A model generated the notes under the pieces. The model saw only the letters and a list, made by a program, of their open reading frames with translations, was not told the DNA's origin and made no database searches. A stretch of 64,000 bases of DNA from contig JAQRGA010000044.1 of the NCBI GenBank assembly GCA_029237695.1, positions 372,001-436,000 of the forward strand, read 5' to 3'. Shown piece after piece: positions 52,008-63,470 of the stretch. This DNA comes from Conchocele bisecta (Eukaryota > Mollusca > Bivalvia > Lucinida > Thyasiridae). Each line of letters opens with the position of its first letter. Positions within the stretch are counted from its first letter, which is position 1. A program made the position numbers and the translations under genes.

Positions 52008-52245
52008 TTTATTGGTGTTTAACAGCCTATCAAGAGCTAAGGTTATTTAAGGCCAAGCTAACGGGTTCGATCCAGTATTTAACCTGGTGCATTGGGAGGA
52101 AAATCCCTAAATCAAAACGGAATATTTACATAGAAAAATAGATATATTCAGCCCTGTGTGGACTGAACTCGCGACCTCCAGTACTGAAGTCCACTGCTGG
52201 ACCCCCTAGACCAGTCAGCCCATCCCTGACCATGATCTGACAAAA
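52008..52245. mobile_element. Truncated family B SINE abutting a tRNA-like SINE fragment
   Basis: 52008-52155 is the family B 5' part. From 52156 the minus strand reads GATGGGCTGACTGGTCTAGG ... GACTTCAGTACTGGAGGTCG CGAGTTCAGTCC, with A- and B-box-like blocks (TGACTGGTCTAGG, GCGAGTTCAGTCC). Confidence 0.5.
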
Positions 52246-52310
52246 AGACGGGCAAACAGTGTAGTCCCTGATCAGACTGGTCGTAAATGTCTTACAGGTA
52301 CTATTCCAGA

Positions 52311-52706
52311 GCTCCAGATAAGCTGCGTATTTGCGTAAATACCCAATTAAAATTGCCAAAAACCCCATTGAAATCAGAAGTAGTGAGTATCAAAAAGCAA
52401 TTGAAAAATTTGTGGTACATGTATCTTTATCATGCTACAGAAATCAATAAACAGACCACAAATATAGCATATTTTCTTATTTTTCCATGAAAACACATCT
52501 TGGTATTTCATTAGAATTGTCTCCAAGGAGACAATTCTAATGAAATGCCAAGATGTGTTTCATTTAGAAGAAAACTAATCAATAATTGCTGTCTGTTGAT
52601 GTGTAAACAGCAGTGTGATTTGATTTTACCCAATTAAAACTTTGAAATACCCAATTGCTTCAGAAATGATGGAGTAACAATACTCAATTACTAATTCTTT
52701 ATCTGG
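52311..52706 (-). mobile_element. MITE family I, reversed full copy
   Basis: GAGCTCCAGATAAGCTGCG to TCTTTATCTGGAGCC, with the full palindrome. Confidence 0.85.
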
Positions 52707-52766
52707 AGCCCTGCTATTCGCAGTGACATGAGCACAAATGGGCTGTAGACTTAGAACAGTTTGTTT

Positions 52767-53160
52767 GTTTTTTGTTTATTAGTGTTTAACGGCCTATCAA
52801 CAGCTAGAGTCATGTAAGGCCGGGCAAACGGGTTCTATCCCATTTTAACCTGCTGCATTGGGGGGAAAAACCCAAAATCAGAACGGAATATTTACATCGA
52901 GAACAAATATATTCAGCCCTGAAATTAGAATAACCTGACCTGGTGCCAGGTCCATACCACACCAAAGTCACTTGGCCCCTTCCCCTAAAATAGGATTATG
53001 AATAATCGTAATACTCACATAAGGGGTATAACCAGATTCAGCTGTCACATACAAAATGCCAAAGACGTATGTGAGGGCCAAACCAGGTCTCCAGTCGGGA
53101 TTCCGGTAAGGATGAACCCCGATCGTTAAATTACCCATTGCATGCTCCCACCTGCCACCC
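52767..53160 (+). mobile_element. SINE-like family B, full copy
   Basis: TTTGTTTTTTGTTTATTAGTG to CCCACCTGCCACCCACTA, about 390 bp, close to the copy at 1641-2010. Confidence 0.7.
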
Positions 53161-53169
53161 ACTACTTAG

Positions 53170-53528
53170 AACAGTACATTTGTGACTGGAGAAACGGGGC
53201 TTATGGGTTTTGCGACCAGTGTAGACCCAGATCAACCTGCATTCTGCGCAGTCTGATCAAGGTCAGCACTGTTCGCCATTCCACCAATGAAACAGTGTCC
53301 TGCTATCATTCTAACCCTTAGACCGCTGCTCACAGCAATTGTCGTCTGGTGTTGCTTTTATATCTTGCCTTATTTCTCAATAAAAACATGGTTTGACAGC
53401 ACTTCAGAATCATTTCCATCCATGAAGTGTTGTCAAAGCATGTTGTAAATTATTCTAAAGTGCTGTCAAAGCATGTATTTGATGATAAAAATGGAAAATA
53501 GAAAATAAACAGCAGACGACAAAAAAAA
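53170..53528. mobile_element. Family F repeat followed by a family D MITE
   Basis: 53170-53300 is family F (GTGACTGGAGAAACGGGGCT ... GCCATTCCACCAATGAAAC). 53315-53528 is family D from CCCTTAGACCGCTGCTCAC to GCAGACGACAAAAA; its palindrome lost most of one arm and its right terminus is gone. Confidence 0.7.
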
Positions 53529-53571
53529 TAATGCTAATAATAGCTAATGTGTCTACATGTCCGTGTGTTGT

Positions 53572-53671
53572 GTGGGGAGGTACCTCAAAAGACACCATCA
53601 CCGATTATTTTATTATGCAAGTCGCATATTTTTTAACATGGGTGATAGTGTCTTTGAGGGACCTCCCCACA
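53572..53671. repeat. Inverted repeat with GTGGGGAGGTACCTC arms
   Basis: GTGTGGGGAGGTACCTCAAA and AGACACCATCACC face GGGTGATAGTGTCTTTGAGG and GACCTCCCCAC, arms of about 33 bp with few mismatches. Confidence 0.65.
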
Positions 53672-53753
53672 GGCGCCCCTCGGAAGTAATTGTTTTGAGG
53701 CGCTCATTCAGAGGGGTGCCAGCAGTGAGGTCCCCAGTTAACGTGTTTGTGGT
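53613..53753 (-). CDS. Weak candidate exon, unrecognised
   Basis: On the minus strand, after a possible acceptor CACATTACAG, an open frame reads TTNTLTGDLTAGTPLNERLK then TITSEGRLWGGPSKTLSP and stops at 53613. The composition looks protein-like. Against it: the right part overlaps the inverted repeat at 53572-53671, no partner exon was found, and the family K MITE lies only 16 bp upstream of the acceptor. It does not match CCDC50. Reported as a possibility only. Confidence 0.25.
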   Translation of the reverse strand, partial: TTNTLTGDLTAGTPLNERLKTITSEGRLWGGPSKTLSPMLKNMRLA

Positions 53754-53768
53754 CTGTAATGTGTTTAT

Positions 53769-53911
53769 CAGGGATTCCGCTGGCGATCGCCACTTTCGCA
53801 ATTGGCGATAAACAATTGGCGATAAAAAATTACAATTTTCCAAAAAAAATCGCCACTTCACTTTTTTCTTTTGAAGTGGCGATTTTTTTATTTTCCCCAG
53901 CGGAATCCCTG
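53769..53911. mobile_element. MITE family K, copy 3, with TSD
   Basis: CAGGGATTCCGCTGGCGATC to CCCCAGCGGAATCCCTG. Flanking GTTTATC occurs on both sides (directly adjoining AGGGATT and, after one G, following CCCT), consistent with an 8-bp hAT-type duplication with one mismatch. Confidence 0.8.
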
Positions 53912-54295
53912 GTTTATCATGAACATTAAACGTGTACTGAACTGTTAAATTCCACATTCCACAACGTAAAACGTTGATAAAATTGCCTGATTCCCTATTA
54001 CATAACTTAACAAGTATATATAGCAAGACCAATCATCATAACAGAATAGGTAACCGTTATGGTGTCTGTGCAAATGGGGATAATTTGCAGATATTTCTGG
54101 ATACTCCACAACAAACAATCGGCTATTCCAGATTATATCCGTACACCCCACCCCCTCCCCCCCGTCCCCCCCCCCCCCATCCCACCCCTAAAGAAGGGAA
54201 TATTTATGTCCAGGGCGGGTTTGAATGACCTATAAGTCATTTCCTGGTCAGTTTATGTCATTATTTAATACTGTTTGTTTCTAAAATCAACCATT

Positions 54296-54405
54296 GCAGG
54301 GATTCCGCTGGGGAAAATAAAAAAATCGCCACTTCAAAACAACAAAAAGCAATAAAAAATTACAATTTTCGAAAACAATTTTTGGATTTTTTTTTTTGAA
54401 GTGTA
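54296..54405. mobile_element. MITE family K, incomplete copy 4
   Basis: GCAGGGATTCCGCTGGGG and the TCGCCACTTC arm are present; the right terminus is lost shortly before the next element at 54412. Confidence 0.65.
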
Positions 54406-54411
54406 TGTTAT

Positions 54412-54804
54412 CAGGCGCGGATCCAGGATTTCGGGTTAGGGGGGCGTAACTATTTTGCAATACTTGACTATATTATCGATAATATAGTCAAGTATTGCAA
54501 AATAGTCGAGATAGCGCTAGGGGGGTCCGGGGGCATTCCCACCCGAAAAATTTTGCAAATCTACATCGCATTTCCTGCGTTCTGGCGCATTTTGGAGCAA
54601 AAATATTGACACTGTCACAGTATGTTTAGACATGATTTTTGATTGAAAACGTTTAAATTTTGAAACAATAAGAAAACGACCGAAAAATGCATGGAATACA
54701 TGGCACTTGGCATGAAACGTGCCTTGTAACTTGTAAAAAAAAATTTACTCTGGGAATTTTAGGGGGGGCGCGGGCCGGGTCCACCCCCCCTGAATCCGCC
54801 CATG
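54412..54804. mobile_element. Family T element with exact 5-bp TSD (GTTAT)
   Basis: Left TIR CAGGCGCGGATCCAGG, right end CCTGAATCCGCCCATG. GTTAT at 54407-54411 and 54805-54809. Includes a perfect palindrome around ATATTATCGATAATAT and the family motif GCTAGGGGGGTCCGGGGGCA. Confidence 0.8.
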
Positions 54805-55214
54805 GTTATCATCTAAAACTCTAATTAGCTTATATAGAACACCCTTGGAATGGTGATGGCATGTTTGGCAGACCTGGGACTTCCATTAACTGCGTAATTT
54901 GTTGTATGCACTTTGGCTGCTTCATCCAGATGCGCGGTACTGGGATCTAAGTGCCATCACTTATTCAATCAATATATACAATGTATTTTAATCATTGTTT
55001 GTCAGAGTATGAATGTACATGTTAACTTTATCAGGCTTTGCCTGGGTTCTCCTATAAAGAGGAGGCTTATCCATACAATACAATACCAATTACCATCAGA
55101 TTTTGTTAGAAATGCACTAATTTCATCTTTCATGAAATTGTTGTGGGATGCTCAGATACATATGTTACTTGTATCTTATTTTGGTTCCGATTCAAACTGA
55201 AATATTTGTATACT

Positions 55215-55703
55215 TTAACCCTTTCACACCAAAGTAACTGGAATGGACTATGCTATGTTACTTTTGCAACCAATTCAATAGTCACAAAATGGTTTTCAGA
55301 CTAGTCCATTTACGAAAAGGTGGTGTTTTTGTTCTTAAAAATATGAAATTACTCGCAAAAAGTGCACATCCTGATGAGCTCTCCGCTCTTCATGATCAGT
55401 AGCCGATTTCATCAAAATTGCAAAGTATACTTTACTAGCAAAGTCTACTTTGAGGGAGAAATTTTCACTTTTAGGATAAATTTATTATTTTATATTATAC
55501 TGAATTTATTACATTATCACAGCCAATTTGGCTGTGATAATGTAATAAATTCAGTATAATAATTCTGCATACTTTTAATCATCAAATATATGCAGTTGTT
55601 AGTTTTATATGAAATAATGCATTTCAGGAAAAATAAATGATTACTCCATTAAAGTATACTTTGCTAGAAAAGTATACTTTGCAATGTTGGTGAAATAGGC
55701 TAC
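55215..55703. mobile_element. Family E-like remnant with a family A MITE (copy 7)
   Basis: 55215-55398 resembles the TTAA family E element (AACCCTTTCACACCAAAGTA ... AGTGCACATCCTGATGAGC). The full family A copy 55399-55703 then interrupts it, and TGGATCTACACTGTTTGCC follows. Confidence 0.7.
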
Positions 55704-55805
55704 TGGATCTACACTGTTTGCCACTACCACTATACAGGCCTGTCGCATTGTGTTGTTTGGATTAATAGTCGACATTTTGGGTAAATAAAGAAGGGTTTGT
55801 CTGTC

Positions 55806-56000
55806 TGGGGGGGGGGGGGAGGGGGGGGGGGGGGTAAAGCAGGATTTGTCGGGGAGGGGGAAACAGGGTTTGTCTGGGGGGGTATAGTCAAAAGAATTTC
55901 GACCCTCATTTGTAATAATAGATAGGATGTTCCCCCAGGTCTATGGGGGGGGGGGGGGGGGGGGGAGGGTATATCAGGGGTTTGTCTCGGGGGGGGGGGA
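55806..56000. repeat. G-rich homopolymer tracts (minus strand C-rich)
   Basis: Several G runs of 8-21 bases separated by GTTTGTCTGG-like spacers, giving a pseudo-tandem structure. A proline-rich minus frame over it is an artefact. Confidence 0.8.
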
Positions 56001-56469
56001 ATAGAAATACCATGAATATAGACAAGTACATGTAATTGAAGTATAGTACTTCGCTTGACATTCAGCAATTAATGTTATTGACAGGGGATTGTAGTTATAT
56101 TAGTTAGTTAGTTAAAGCTATGTAATAGTTTCAATGATTATCCATATTCAAAACATTACCCCACCCACATTGTAAACATTGTGAACTCGACGAAACCGTC
56201 CCATAACTTACTAATTAAATAAAATTAAATATAATATGTACATACACATAATCTAATTTGTATCATAAGACACTTCAATATTCATGATTTTGACTTAAAA
56301 AGCCTCCAGTGTTAAAAATATATGTTTGTTTTCTATCCTGCTCAGCACTGAATTGCCGAGTACGCCATCTTGGTTTCAACTTCCTATCTATCTATCTCTT
56401 TATACTGCTGCACACCCTCACGGGTGTTTATTACATATATAAACATCATGTACATGTACATACAATTAA

Positions 56470-56650
56470 AATACAATCGAGGTTCCCGGTAATTAGCCGG
56501 TACCCATTTACAGCTGGGTGGACTGAATCATTGTGGATAAAGTGTCTTGATCAAGGACACAACTTCACGCCTCCGGTGAGGCTGACCGTAAGGTAGGCAG
56601 TCCGACGCCTCAGACAGCTCGACCACGCGTTCAGGTGTATGAATGGCTTG
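56470..56650 (-). mobile_element. tRNA-derived SINE, minus strand
   Basis: Minus strand: GTGGTCGAGCTGTCTGAGGC (Leu/Ser-type A-box region) then GTCGGACTGCC, a degraded B box, then GTGTCCTTGATCAAGACACT and CCACCCAGCTGTAAATGGGT, a tail I know from widespread invertebrate SINEs. About 180 bp. Confidence 0.6.
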
Positions 56651-56759
56651 ATAGCGAGGTAAAACACATCGTTTTAAAGCATGAATCCTCTTGAATGTGG
56701 CAATAAGGTCGACTAGTATCAAATCTATACATATTTATGTGTCAGTTTATATTAAAAAA

Positions 56760-57620
56760 TTAAGTGAAATCGTCTGCAGTACCTATTATTTCTGCAAATA
56801 TTTGTTTCGAAGTCTTCGTAATCGTCTATATTTAGCGATCTCCTGTGGGATTTCCCAGTTTCCTTGACCTTACAGGAAACGGGCAACCAATTGTAGGGAT
56901 GTCGGAGTTTTCCCCGATTTACGGTTTGCCTTCTGACCCAATGTTAAATTTGGCCGTTTTGAAAGTCAATTTTTGATCAATATTGGACGATTTCTTTAAT
57001 AAAAAACATACACACACATTGTGTAATGTATATTTTATGACTTACAATGGTGTTTTTTTTAAATATGTAACATGTGCCGCGACTTTTAATCGATAAATTC
57101 TAATCACTTGCGGTTTCATTTTTTTTTGTGGACGCTGCCATTTTGAAAAATCACGTGATAGGTGGTGTCGCTTAATTTCGATAACTCGATCATTTCTTGA
57201 TGAATATTTAATTTGGGCACGGGCATGTCAACGGAAAGAAAAAAGCACCCTCTACACGATTATGTTGTCTGCTGCTGAGATTTCTGAGAGGAAAATCGTG
57301 TTGTTGGTGCTAGAAAGAGGTAAATATTTGAACAGTGATTTTGATAGGAACCTCTGGATTCGACACCCTAGGACATCGACAGTTTCTTTAACAATCATTA
57401 ATGTGCACAAAAAACACTTTATTGAACCGTTTGGCTTGTGCAGTTGATGGATTTTTTTTTAGTAACCTCATATCAAACCGGAAGTTCGGAACATGAGCCG
57501 TGTCATGGGTTTTCGCGACCTTTTTTTTTCACTTCCACATCGAAAAAGGCAGCGTTACAGCAGAGCAGCTGGCCGTTTTTGGTGTAAAATTAAAGTACAA
57601 AATTGTTGTTTAATGATGCC
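56760..57620. other. Mostly unique interval with short frames, no supported gene
   Basis: Holds a 61-codon plus frame at 57262 (MLSAAEISERKIVLLVLERG ...; a GTAAAT donor follows ERG) and a minus open stretch at about 56756-56950. Also TGCCATTTTGAAAAATCACG TG-type motif near 57139. There are too few signals to call an exon. Confidence 0.3.
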
Positions 57621-58839
57621 TCTGTGTGTTTGTGGGTCCTTGTAGATTCACTTTGAATATATGTTCAACAATGATTATTAATCAATAAAAAAAAATTAAA
57701 AATTAAACTCCAAATCACAATGTTATTATCAATCAAATTGAGCTGCATCATTATTATTGAGTATTGTGTATTTAGCGATCTTTTTTTTTTGTGAGACTAC
57801 ACTTTCAATCCTCCCTACCCAAGCGCCCTCCGCCCCCTCACCACAGCCCCACCTCTTTCTGTGTGCATTTTTTATTATTATTTTAAAACCGTCTGGAGAC
57901 CAACTAATATAACTAATTTATCTATTTTGTATTCAAGAAAAAATTCTACTTTTTCTACAGCGGTGGAGGGTGGGGGATTTCTATTATATATTTGTACAGC
58001 GCCGGCGGTGGCGGGTGGGGCAGCTTCCTATACTTCCTTTCTCCAACTCGCAAACTACCTGCGACAAAATCAATTGTGTTACTTTTAAGGAAACACGGTT
58101 ATCGCCCCTGATCTCAACAGTGGCATTTTGAGTTTCTAGATACATGCCAAACACGGGGTTATGCGGGTTGATTTTCATGAGTTATTTCCTTTTTTTTTAC
58201 GGAACCGTCTACTTTCCCTTTCGAAATATCTCATCCCCACATCAAGTCGCACACAGAAAATTTAACCTGCATATAGTAGAGCATGCAAATAATATAATAA
58301 AATGTTTGGCACAGACATACCTTTCCTGTAACATCTATTTTATTTATCTCTCTGTCATAATAATAACAATCAATGCCGTTGTCCTGAAAATTTACTCCTT
58401 GTTGCTAAGTTGTACCAGGACTGGTTTACCGTCTATAATTATTATTCATAAGTTGACTGTGTCCTTCTCACTTCTCTTCCTTTTTTTGTGTACAGCGCAT
58501 GCGCACTGGTACCAATTCCGTCGGCCGTAATTGCCGAAGATAACCGAATAGATTGTCATTGCGCATGCACGATACGTAAATGGACAATTAGTCAAGCGAC
58601 ACAACTACATTTGACTTCTGTTGGACAGCACATGAACGTCCATATTAGTGACAATTGTTTTGTCTATGTGGCTATACATCTATGTGGCAATACATTTATG
58701 TGTTTTCGTTTGGCCACATAGATGTAAAAAAATGTAGTCCAAACTTTTATTTTATGTGGCTAGCCACGTATAAGAAATTAGCCACATACGTATCTATTAT
58801 ACCCACCACAAGCCACACAACTATCCATTCGTAAACACT
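57621..58839. other. AT-rich interval without supported gene
   Basis: Short frames only (longest 128 codons, 58144-58530, hydrophobic and low complexity). A fragment of family M lies near 58083-58115. 58660-58790 repeats TATGTGGCTA/AGCCACATA several times. Confidence 0.35.
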
Positions 58840-59334
58840 GACGGAAGCACGGACGGACGCACGCACGGACGCATGAGTGGGACACAGAATGAGTATATGG
58901 ATGATGCCCAATAAGCATACAAAGTTTCAAGCAAATCGGACGCACGCACGGGCGAACGCAAGGACTGACGGATGCACGGACACCCGGACGTCATAGCAAG
59001 CGGGCTCGAAAAAAATAGTTGAATATTGTGCTTGAAATCAAGCAGCTTCATTGGCTGTGCCTGAGCTGTGTGCAACACATCTGGGCAAGATTAACCCTTA
59101 GACCGCTACACACAACAATTGTCGTCTGCTGTTGCTTTTATATCTTATTTCTCAATGAAGACATGGTTTGATAGCACTTCAGAATCATTTCCAATGGAAA
59201 TGATTCTGAAGTGCTGTCAAAGCATGTTGTAAATTATTATAAAGTGCTGTCAAACCGTGTTTCTGATGATAAAAATGGAAAATATAAAATAAACAGCAGA
59301 CAACAACAAAATTAAGATAGCGGTGTAAGGGTTG
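58840..59334. mobile_element. Family O repeat, then TTAA MITE family D
   Basis: 58840-59018 has GGACGGACGCACGCACGGAC and CAAGCGGGCTCGAAAAA. 59091-59334 is family D: TTAACCCTTAGACCGCTACA ... GCGGTGTAAGGGTT (right TTAA changed to TTGA). Confidence 0.75.
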
Positions 59335-59686
59335 ATGTAGGCAGTGGTGAGTGAGACAATAGACAGCATTGAGCAAACTTGAAAGCATCTCATTTAATAA
59401 TTTCATGACACATTGTTTAGTAAATATCATATATGTGTGTATGACTAATAATATTAGTCGCCATATTTCTCAATTTTGAACACACTAAGCTAAATATAGG
59501 CATCGTGGGCTATATGTTACTGATATGCACGACTTACCCTGTATGGTGATGACAATTCATCGAGTATTGATAAGCATACACATCTTACTGTGGGTAATAA
59601 TATTGGATAATAATATTGGCAAAAACTGATGTAATTTACTTCCTGTATGAATTTATTTATGTTCATCTGTATTTCATATGTTCGGT
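59335..59686. other. Interval without recognised features
   Basis: Unique-looking AT-rich sequence between a MITE and a SINE. Confidence 0.4.
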
Positions 59687-60310
59687 TTGTTTGTTTATTG
59701 GTGTTTAATGGCCTATCAACAGCTAAGGCCGAGCAAACGGGTTCGATCCCGTTTTAACCTGCTGCATAGTGGGGAAATCCCAAAATCAGAACAGAATATT
59801 TACACCGAAAACAAATATATTCAGCCCTGAAATTAGAATAACCTGACCTGGTGCCAGGTCCATACCACACCAAGGTCACACGGCCCCTTCCCCTAAAATA
59901 GGATTACGAATAATCGTAATAATCACATAAGGGGTATAACCAGATTCAACTGTCACATACAAAATACCAAAGACGTATGTGAGGGCTAAACCAGGGTACC
60001 GGTTTCACTAAACTTCGTCTGACTAAAATGTTCGTAAGTGCAAATTTAGGATCGTCTGGAAATTTCAATTGATGGATTTACATTTATTGAATATAGGCTG
60101 TATATTACAAGACTGTATAATACAGCCTATGTTCAATAAATGTAAATCCAATACGTTGTTAATGTGAAATTTACAGACTGTCATAATTTTGCACTTACGA
60201 ATAGTTTAGTCGTACAAAGTTTAGTGAAACGGACCCCAGGTCTCCAGTTTGAATTCCGGTAAGGATGAACCCCGATCGTTAAATTACCCATCACATACTC
60301 GCACCTGCCA
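59687..60310 (+). mobile_element. SINE-like family B split by a family G MITE with 5-bp TSD
   Basis: 59687-59995 and 60236-60310 form one family B copy. The family G element between them is flanked by CCAGG (59991-59995 and 60236-60240), and the intact SINE reads AAACCAGGTCTCC there. Confidence 0.8.
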
Positions 60311-60339
60311 CCCACTAGTGAAAGCTTAAAATGATTTGT

Positions 60340-60945
60340 GGTTGTGACTGGAGAAATGGGGATTACAGGTTTTGTGACCAGTGTAGATCCAGATCAGCCT
60401 GCGCATCCGCGCAGTCTGATCAAGATCTGCACTGTTCGCCATAAAAAAAACACCGTTCAGTATCCAATTAGGATGCGTGTTCTTTATACAGGGCTCCAGA
60501 TAAGGAATTAGTAATTGAGTATTGTCACTCCATCATTTCTGAAGCAATTGGGTATTTCAAAAAATGAATTGGGTAAAATAAAATCACACTACTGTTTACA
60601 CATCAACATACAGCAATTGTTGAATAGTTTGCTTCGAAATGAAAACGTGTCTTGGCATTTCAAGGAGACAATTCTAATGAAATACCAAGATATATTTGCA
60701 TGGAAAAGAAGAAAAATATCCTATATTTGTTGTCTGTTGATTGTTTTCTGTAGCATGATAAAGGTACCATAATCTTTTATTGATTTTTGATACTCGCTAC
60801 TCTGATTTCAATTGAGTTTTTGGCAATTTTAATTGGGTATTTAAGCAAATACGCAGCTTATCTGGAGCTCTGTTTATATGTGCTCAAAAAGTATATGCTG
60901 TGACCATTATTTGAACAGTCTCATCGAACTGAAACGAAATGAATG
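60340..60945. mobile_element. Family F repeat, family I MITE and family C foldback in series
   Basis: 60340-60450 is family F (GACTGGAGAAATGGGG ... CTGCACTGTTCGCCAT). 60490-60869 is a full family I copy with part of the palindrome lost. 60890-60945 is a diverged family C foldback. Confidence 0.7.
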
Positions 60946-60959
60946 GGGATTAACGTACC

Positions 60960-61140
60960 AGCAACATCTAAGGTCATATAGGGACAGGACCACAGTTTAA
61001 AGTCTCATTCGACAGACCAGTGTGATGGAAATACAATGAACGTATTGTGCATGGCCTCGGGTAGGTTTTGAACTCACAACCTTCAGTATTGATACTGAAG
61101 TCCTGTAAGCTATCCCTGTGCCACAGCCCATCCCGTCACA
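60960..61140 (-). mobile_element. tRNA-derived SINE, minus strand
   Basis: Minus strand: GATGGGCTGTGGCACAGGGA TAGC, then ACTTCAGTATCAATACTGAA, GGTTGTGAGTTCAAAACC (B-box-like) and a tail with CTGGTCTGTCGAATGAGAC and TGTGGTCCTGTCCC. It has the same tail as the fragment near 51480. Confidence 0.6.
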
Positions 61141-61197
61141 GGCATTTGGCATGTTTCTGTTTCGGCCGTGTCCGACCAGAGTTAGAAGCCTTGTTCA

Positions 61198-61576
61198 TTA
61201 TAGGAATGAATGGCCTTTTTGTGGAATTTATCGGGGTATAAACTTGGAAAAGTCGCGGGAATACTGGACGAAGACCGGAAGGCCTCGTCCAGTATTCCCA
61301 CGACTTTTCCAAGTTTATATCCCGGATAAATTCCATAAAAAGGCCATTCATTCCTTATAATTCCAGCATTTTAAATAAATTCATCAAGAAAATGTGTTTA
61401 TTTTCCGTTTTTTTAAGAATTATTTTAACGGTGTTAACTGGTTACGGAAAGTAGTTCGGCGTGGGAGTTTACTGGGATATACATTTTGGACAGAGACTTG
61501 CTACGGACCAATCAAATGCTAGGGAATTGTGTAAATATTTTTGTGATGGAATTATATATATATATATATATATAGT
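61198..61576 (+). mobile_element. Element family J, copy 3, followed by (TA)n
   Basis: TATAGGAATGAATGGCC to GATGGAATTATA, nearly identical to copy 1, then an ATATATATATATATATAT tract to 61576. Confidence 0.85.
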
Positions 61577-62250
61577 TATACCGATGAAAGCCGAACCATC
61601 TCGAATGCCTGTGACAAAGGATGGTCTGTAGCACAGGGGTAGCTTTAGAAAATACAAAAGATAGATGAAGCAGTAAAAATGTCTATTTTGTTTTAATTAG
61701 AATACATTATGTAGCTGAGATAATATGAAATAGGCATACCTATGACGGGCGACGTTAGTGTATGAAACTAAATTTACCAATTGATAGCTCTACCATGAGT
61801 TTAGTATGCTATAAACCGTACCGTAGTATATTGTAGTATTGCAGAGCTACTTCCCGCAACTACCACGGTGTTACAACTTCTCTATTATAATTAAATGGTG
61901 TCATTGTCGCACTTCTCTTATTTGAACCAGTGATACAATTTAGATATTTCCTTTTTCTTATATAGTATATAAATAGCCTAGGCATTATAGAAACTGTATT
62001 AGTACATTTACGATCATTCAAAGTAAAAATAACAAGGCTAAGAATCTTCAGTGATATTATTCCCAATTTTCGCAATCTCAGTCGTCATTGAGCACGACTG
62101 TCACATCGAGAGTTATACACATTTTGCCAATTTTTGGTATGAATAATTGTGTTTTGCATTTACTTTTGATTAACCCAGTGCTGTGTCAGATGTGTTTGTA
62201 TCCTGGACTACAGCAACAGGTGCACAATACGCACACTTGCAATGTACATG
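61577..62250. other. Interval without supported gene
   Basis: Short frames only; no known repeat of this window detected. Confidence 0.35.
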
Positions 62251-62269
62251 TATACTCTGTTCTGGTAGT

Positions 62270-62625
62270 CGTGTTCTCCAATTATCCCGGATCGCTAAAC
62301 CATGGTTTAGGCTCTCAAACCCCAGTGTGAGCAATTATTGTGCATTTGGCCAGAAACTGCCGTTTGAGGTTGTAATCCAATAAAAAGCCTAAACCCTAGT
62401 TTGGACCCAAACCAGTTTAAGAAAAAAAACTGCCAATCGTGATCCCAAACGGTTATTTTCTTAAACCCTGGTTTGAGCAATTAGTGTGCACTTGGCGACA
62501 GAAACCACCGTTTAGACTTTCAAACTAGGGTTTCTGATAGCTTAAACCACGGTTTGAGCTCAAACGCCAGTTTAGACGTAATCGGTAGTTAATTTACGAA
62601 ATCGGCCTAAACGTGGTTTCTGCTA
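62270..62625. repeat. Cluster of AAACC-N-GGTTT-type words
   Basis: At least ten near-palindromic words such as AAACCATGGTTTAG, AAACCACGGTTTGAG, AAACCCTGGTTTGAG and ACTAGGGTTTC, on both strands, at irregular spacing. Confidence 0.55.
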
Positions 62626-62629
62626 CCTG

Positions 62630-62775
62630 TCACAACCCGAGTTACGATTGGTTAAGTGATCACAAAGCCTAGTTATCATTGGCTGATCGCTTAAAATATG
62701 TTTTGGGAATCCGTCACAACCCGAGTTACGATTGGTTAATCGATCTCAAAGCCGAGATACCATTGGCTGATCGAT
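62630..62775. promoter_or_regulatory. Tandem duplicate of about 75 bp with four CCAAT boxes (minus strand), possible promoter
   Basis: GTCACAACCCGAGTTACGAT TGGTTAA occurs at 62629 and 62712, each followed by CATTGGCTGATCG. Read on the minus strand these give AACCAAT and AGCCAAT, two per unit. It lies upstream of the CCDC50-like gene in its transcription direction; a promoter role is speculative. Confidence 0.25.
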
Positions 62776-62939
62776 TTAGCCTACGGTTATCGGAGGCATG
62801 GAAATGCACGGCGTCACTAAAAGGTCGATTATTTGGATAAAGGTGAAAATGCGATGTAATGGGGGAAACTCGGCGTAATTATCGGGGAGAGGTGAAGATT
62901 GACCCACAACCAATTGCGTATAGTACACGTGATATGCAT

Positions 62940-63470
62940 CAGCGGCGTAGGAGGGTATTGAAAAGTGGTGCGGCCATACCGTCGAACGAGCAAAGTTCGT
63001 GAGAATGCTAGGGGGATCCGGGACACGGTTACACAAAGCACCCATCAAATCCAACCAAATCCAACCAAATATAGTCTAAATACATATAAATATACCACAA
63101 ATACCCCCTAGATAGTGTCAGATAGTAGTGTAAAGCATATATTGACACAAAACACATTATACAATTGACATATGTAGTCAAATAAATCTGTTAAATTGGC
63201 CATATGTTCGATTAATGCACATTGAATCATCAATCATATGGGAAATACATGCAAATATAGTTTAATATATATAAATATGCCACAAATACACCCTCAAACA
63301 TATCAGTGTATGCTCTCCTTACGTTATCAGAATTTGTATAACCTATTGTATGTATCAGTGTAGATCCTGATCTTTATTATGGTCCGCCCTTTTCGGGATA
63401 CGTGTATATTTTACTAAAATGCCCCACAAATATGCCACAAATACACCCTCAAACGTAGACTACCAGTGTG
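62940..63470. repeat. Family T fragment and three dispersed ATGCCACAAATACACCCT repeats
   Basis: 62940-63030 has GCGGCGTAGGAGGG and ATGCTAGGGGGATCCGGGA (family T left part). 63057-63108, 63250-63300 and 63420-63460 share ATAAATAT(A/G)CCACAAATAC and CCCTC/CCCTA. Confidence 0.5.

Noticed and set aside
55730..56068. Proline-rich 112-codon minus frame
   Set aside because: It comes from G homopolymer tracts on the plus strand; no splice or homology support.
56756..56950. A 63-codon minus open stretch with NIDDYEDFETNICR, first read as an exon
   Set aside because: No convincing acceptor with a pyrimidine tract, two phases partly open, and no link to the CCDC50-like gene.
57262..57447. 61-codon plus frame MLSAAEISERKIVLL...
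   Set aside because: Interesting start, but no partner exon, no recognisable family, and the later part past a GTAAAT site looks non-coding.
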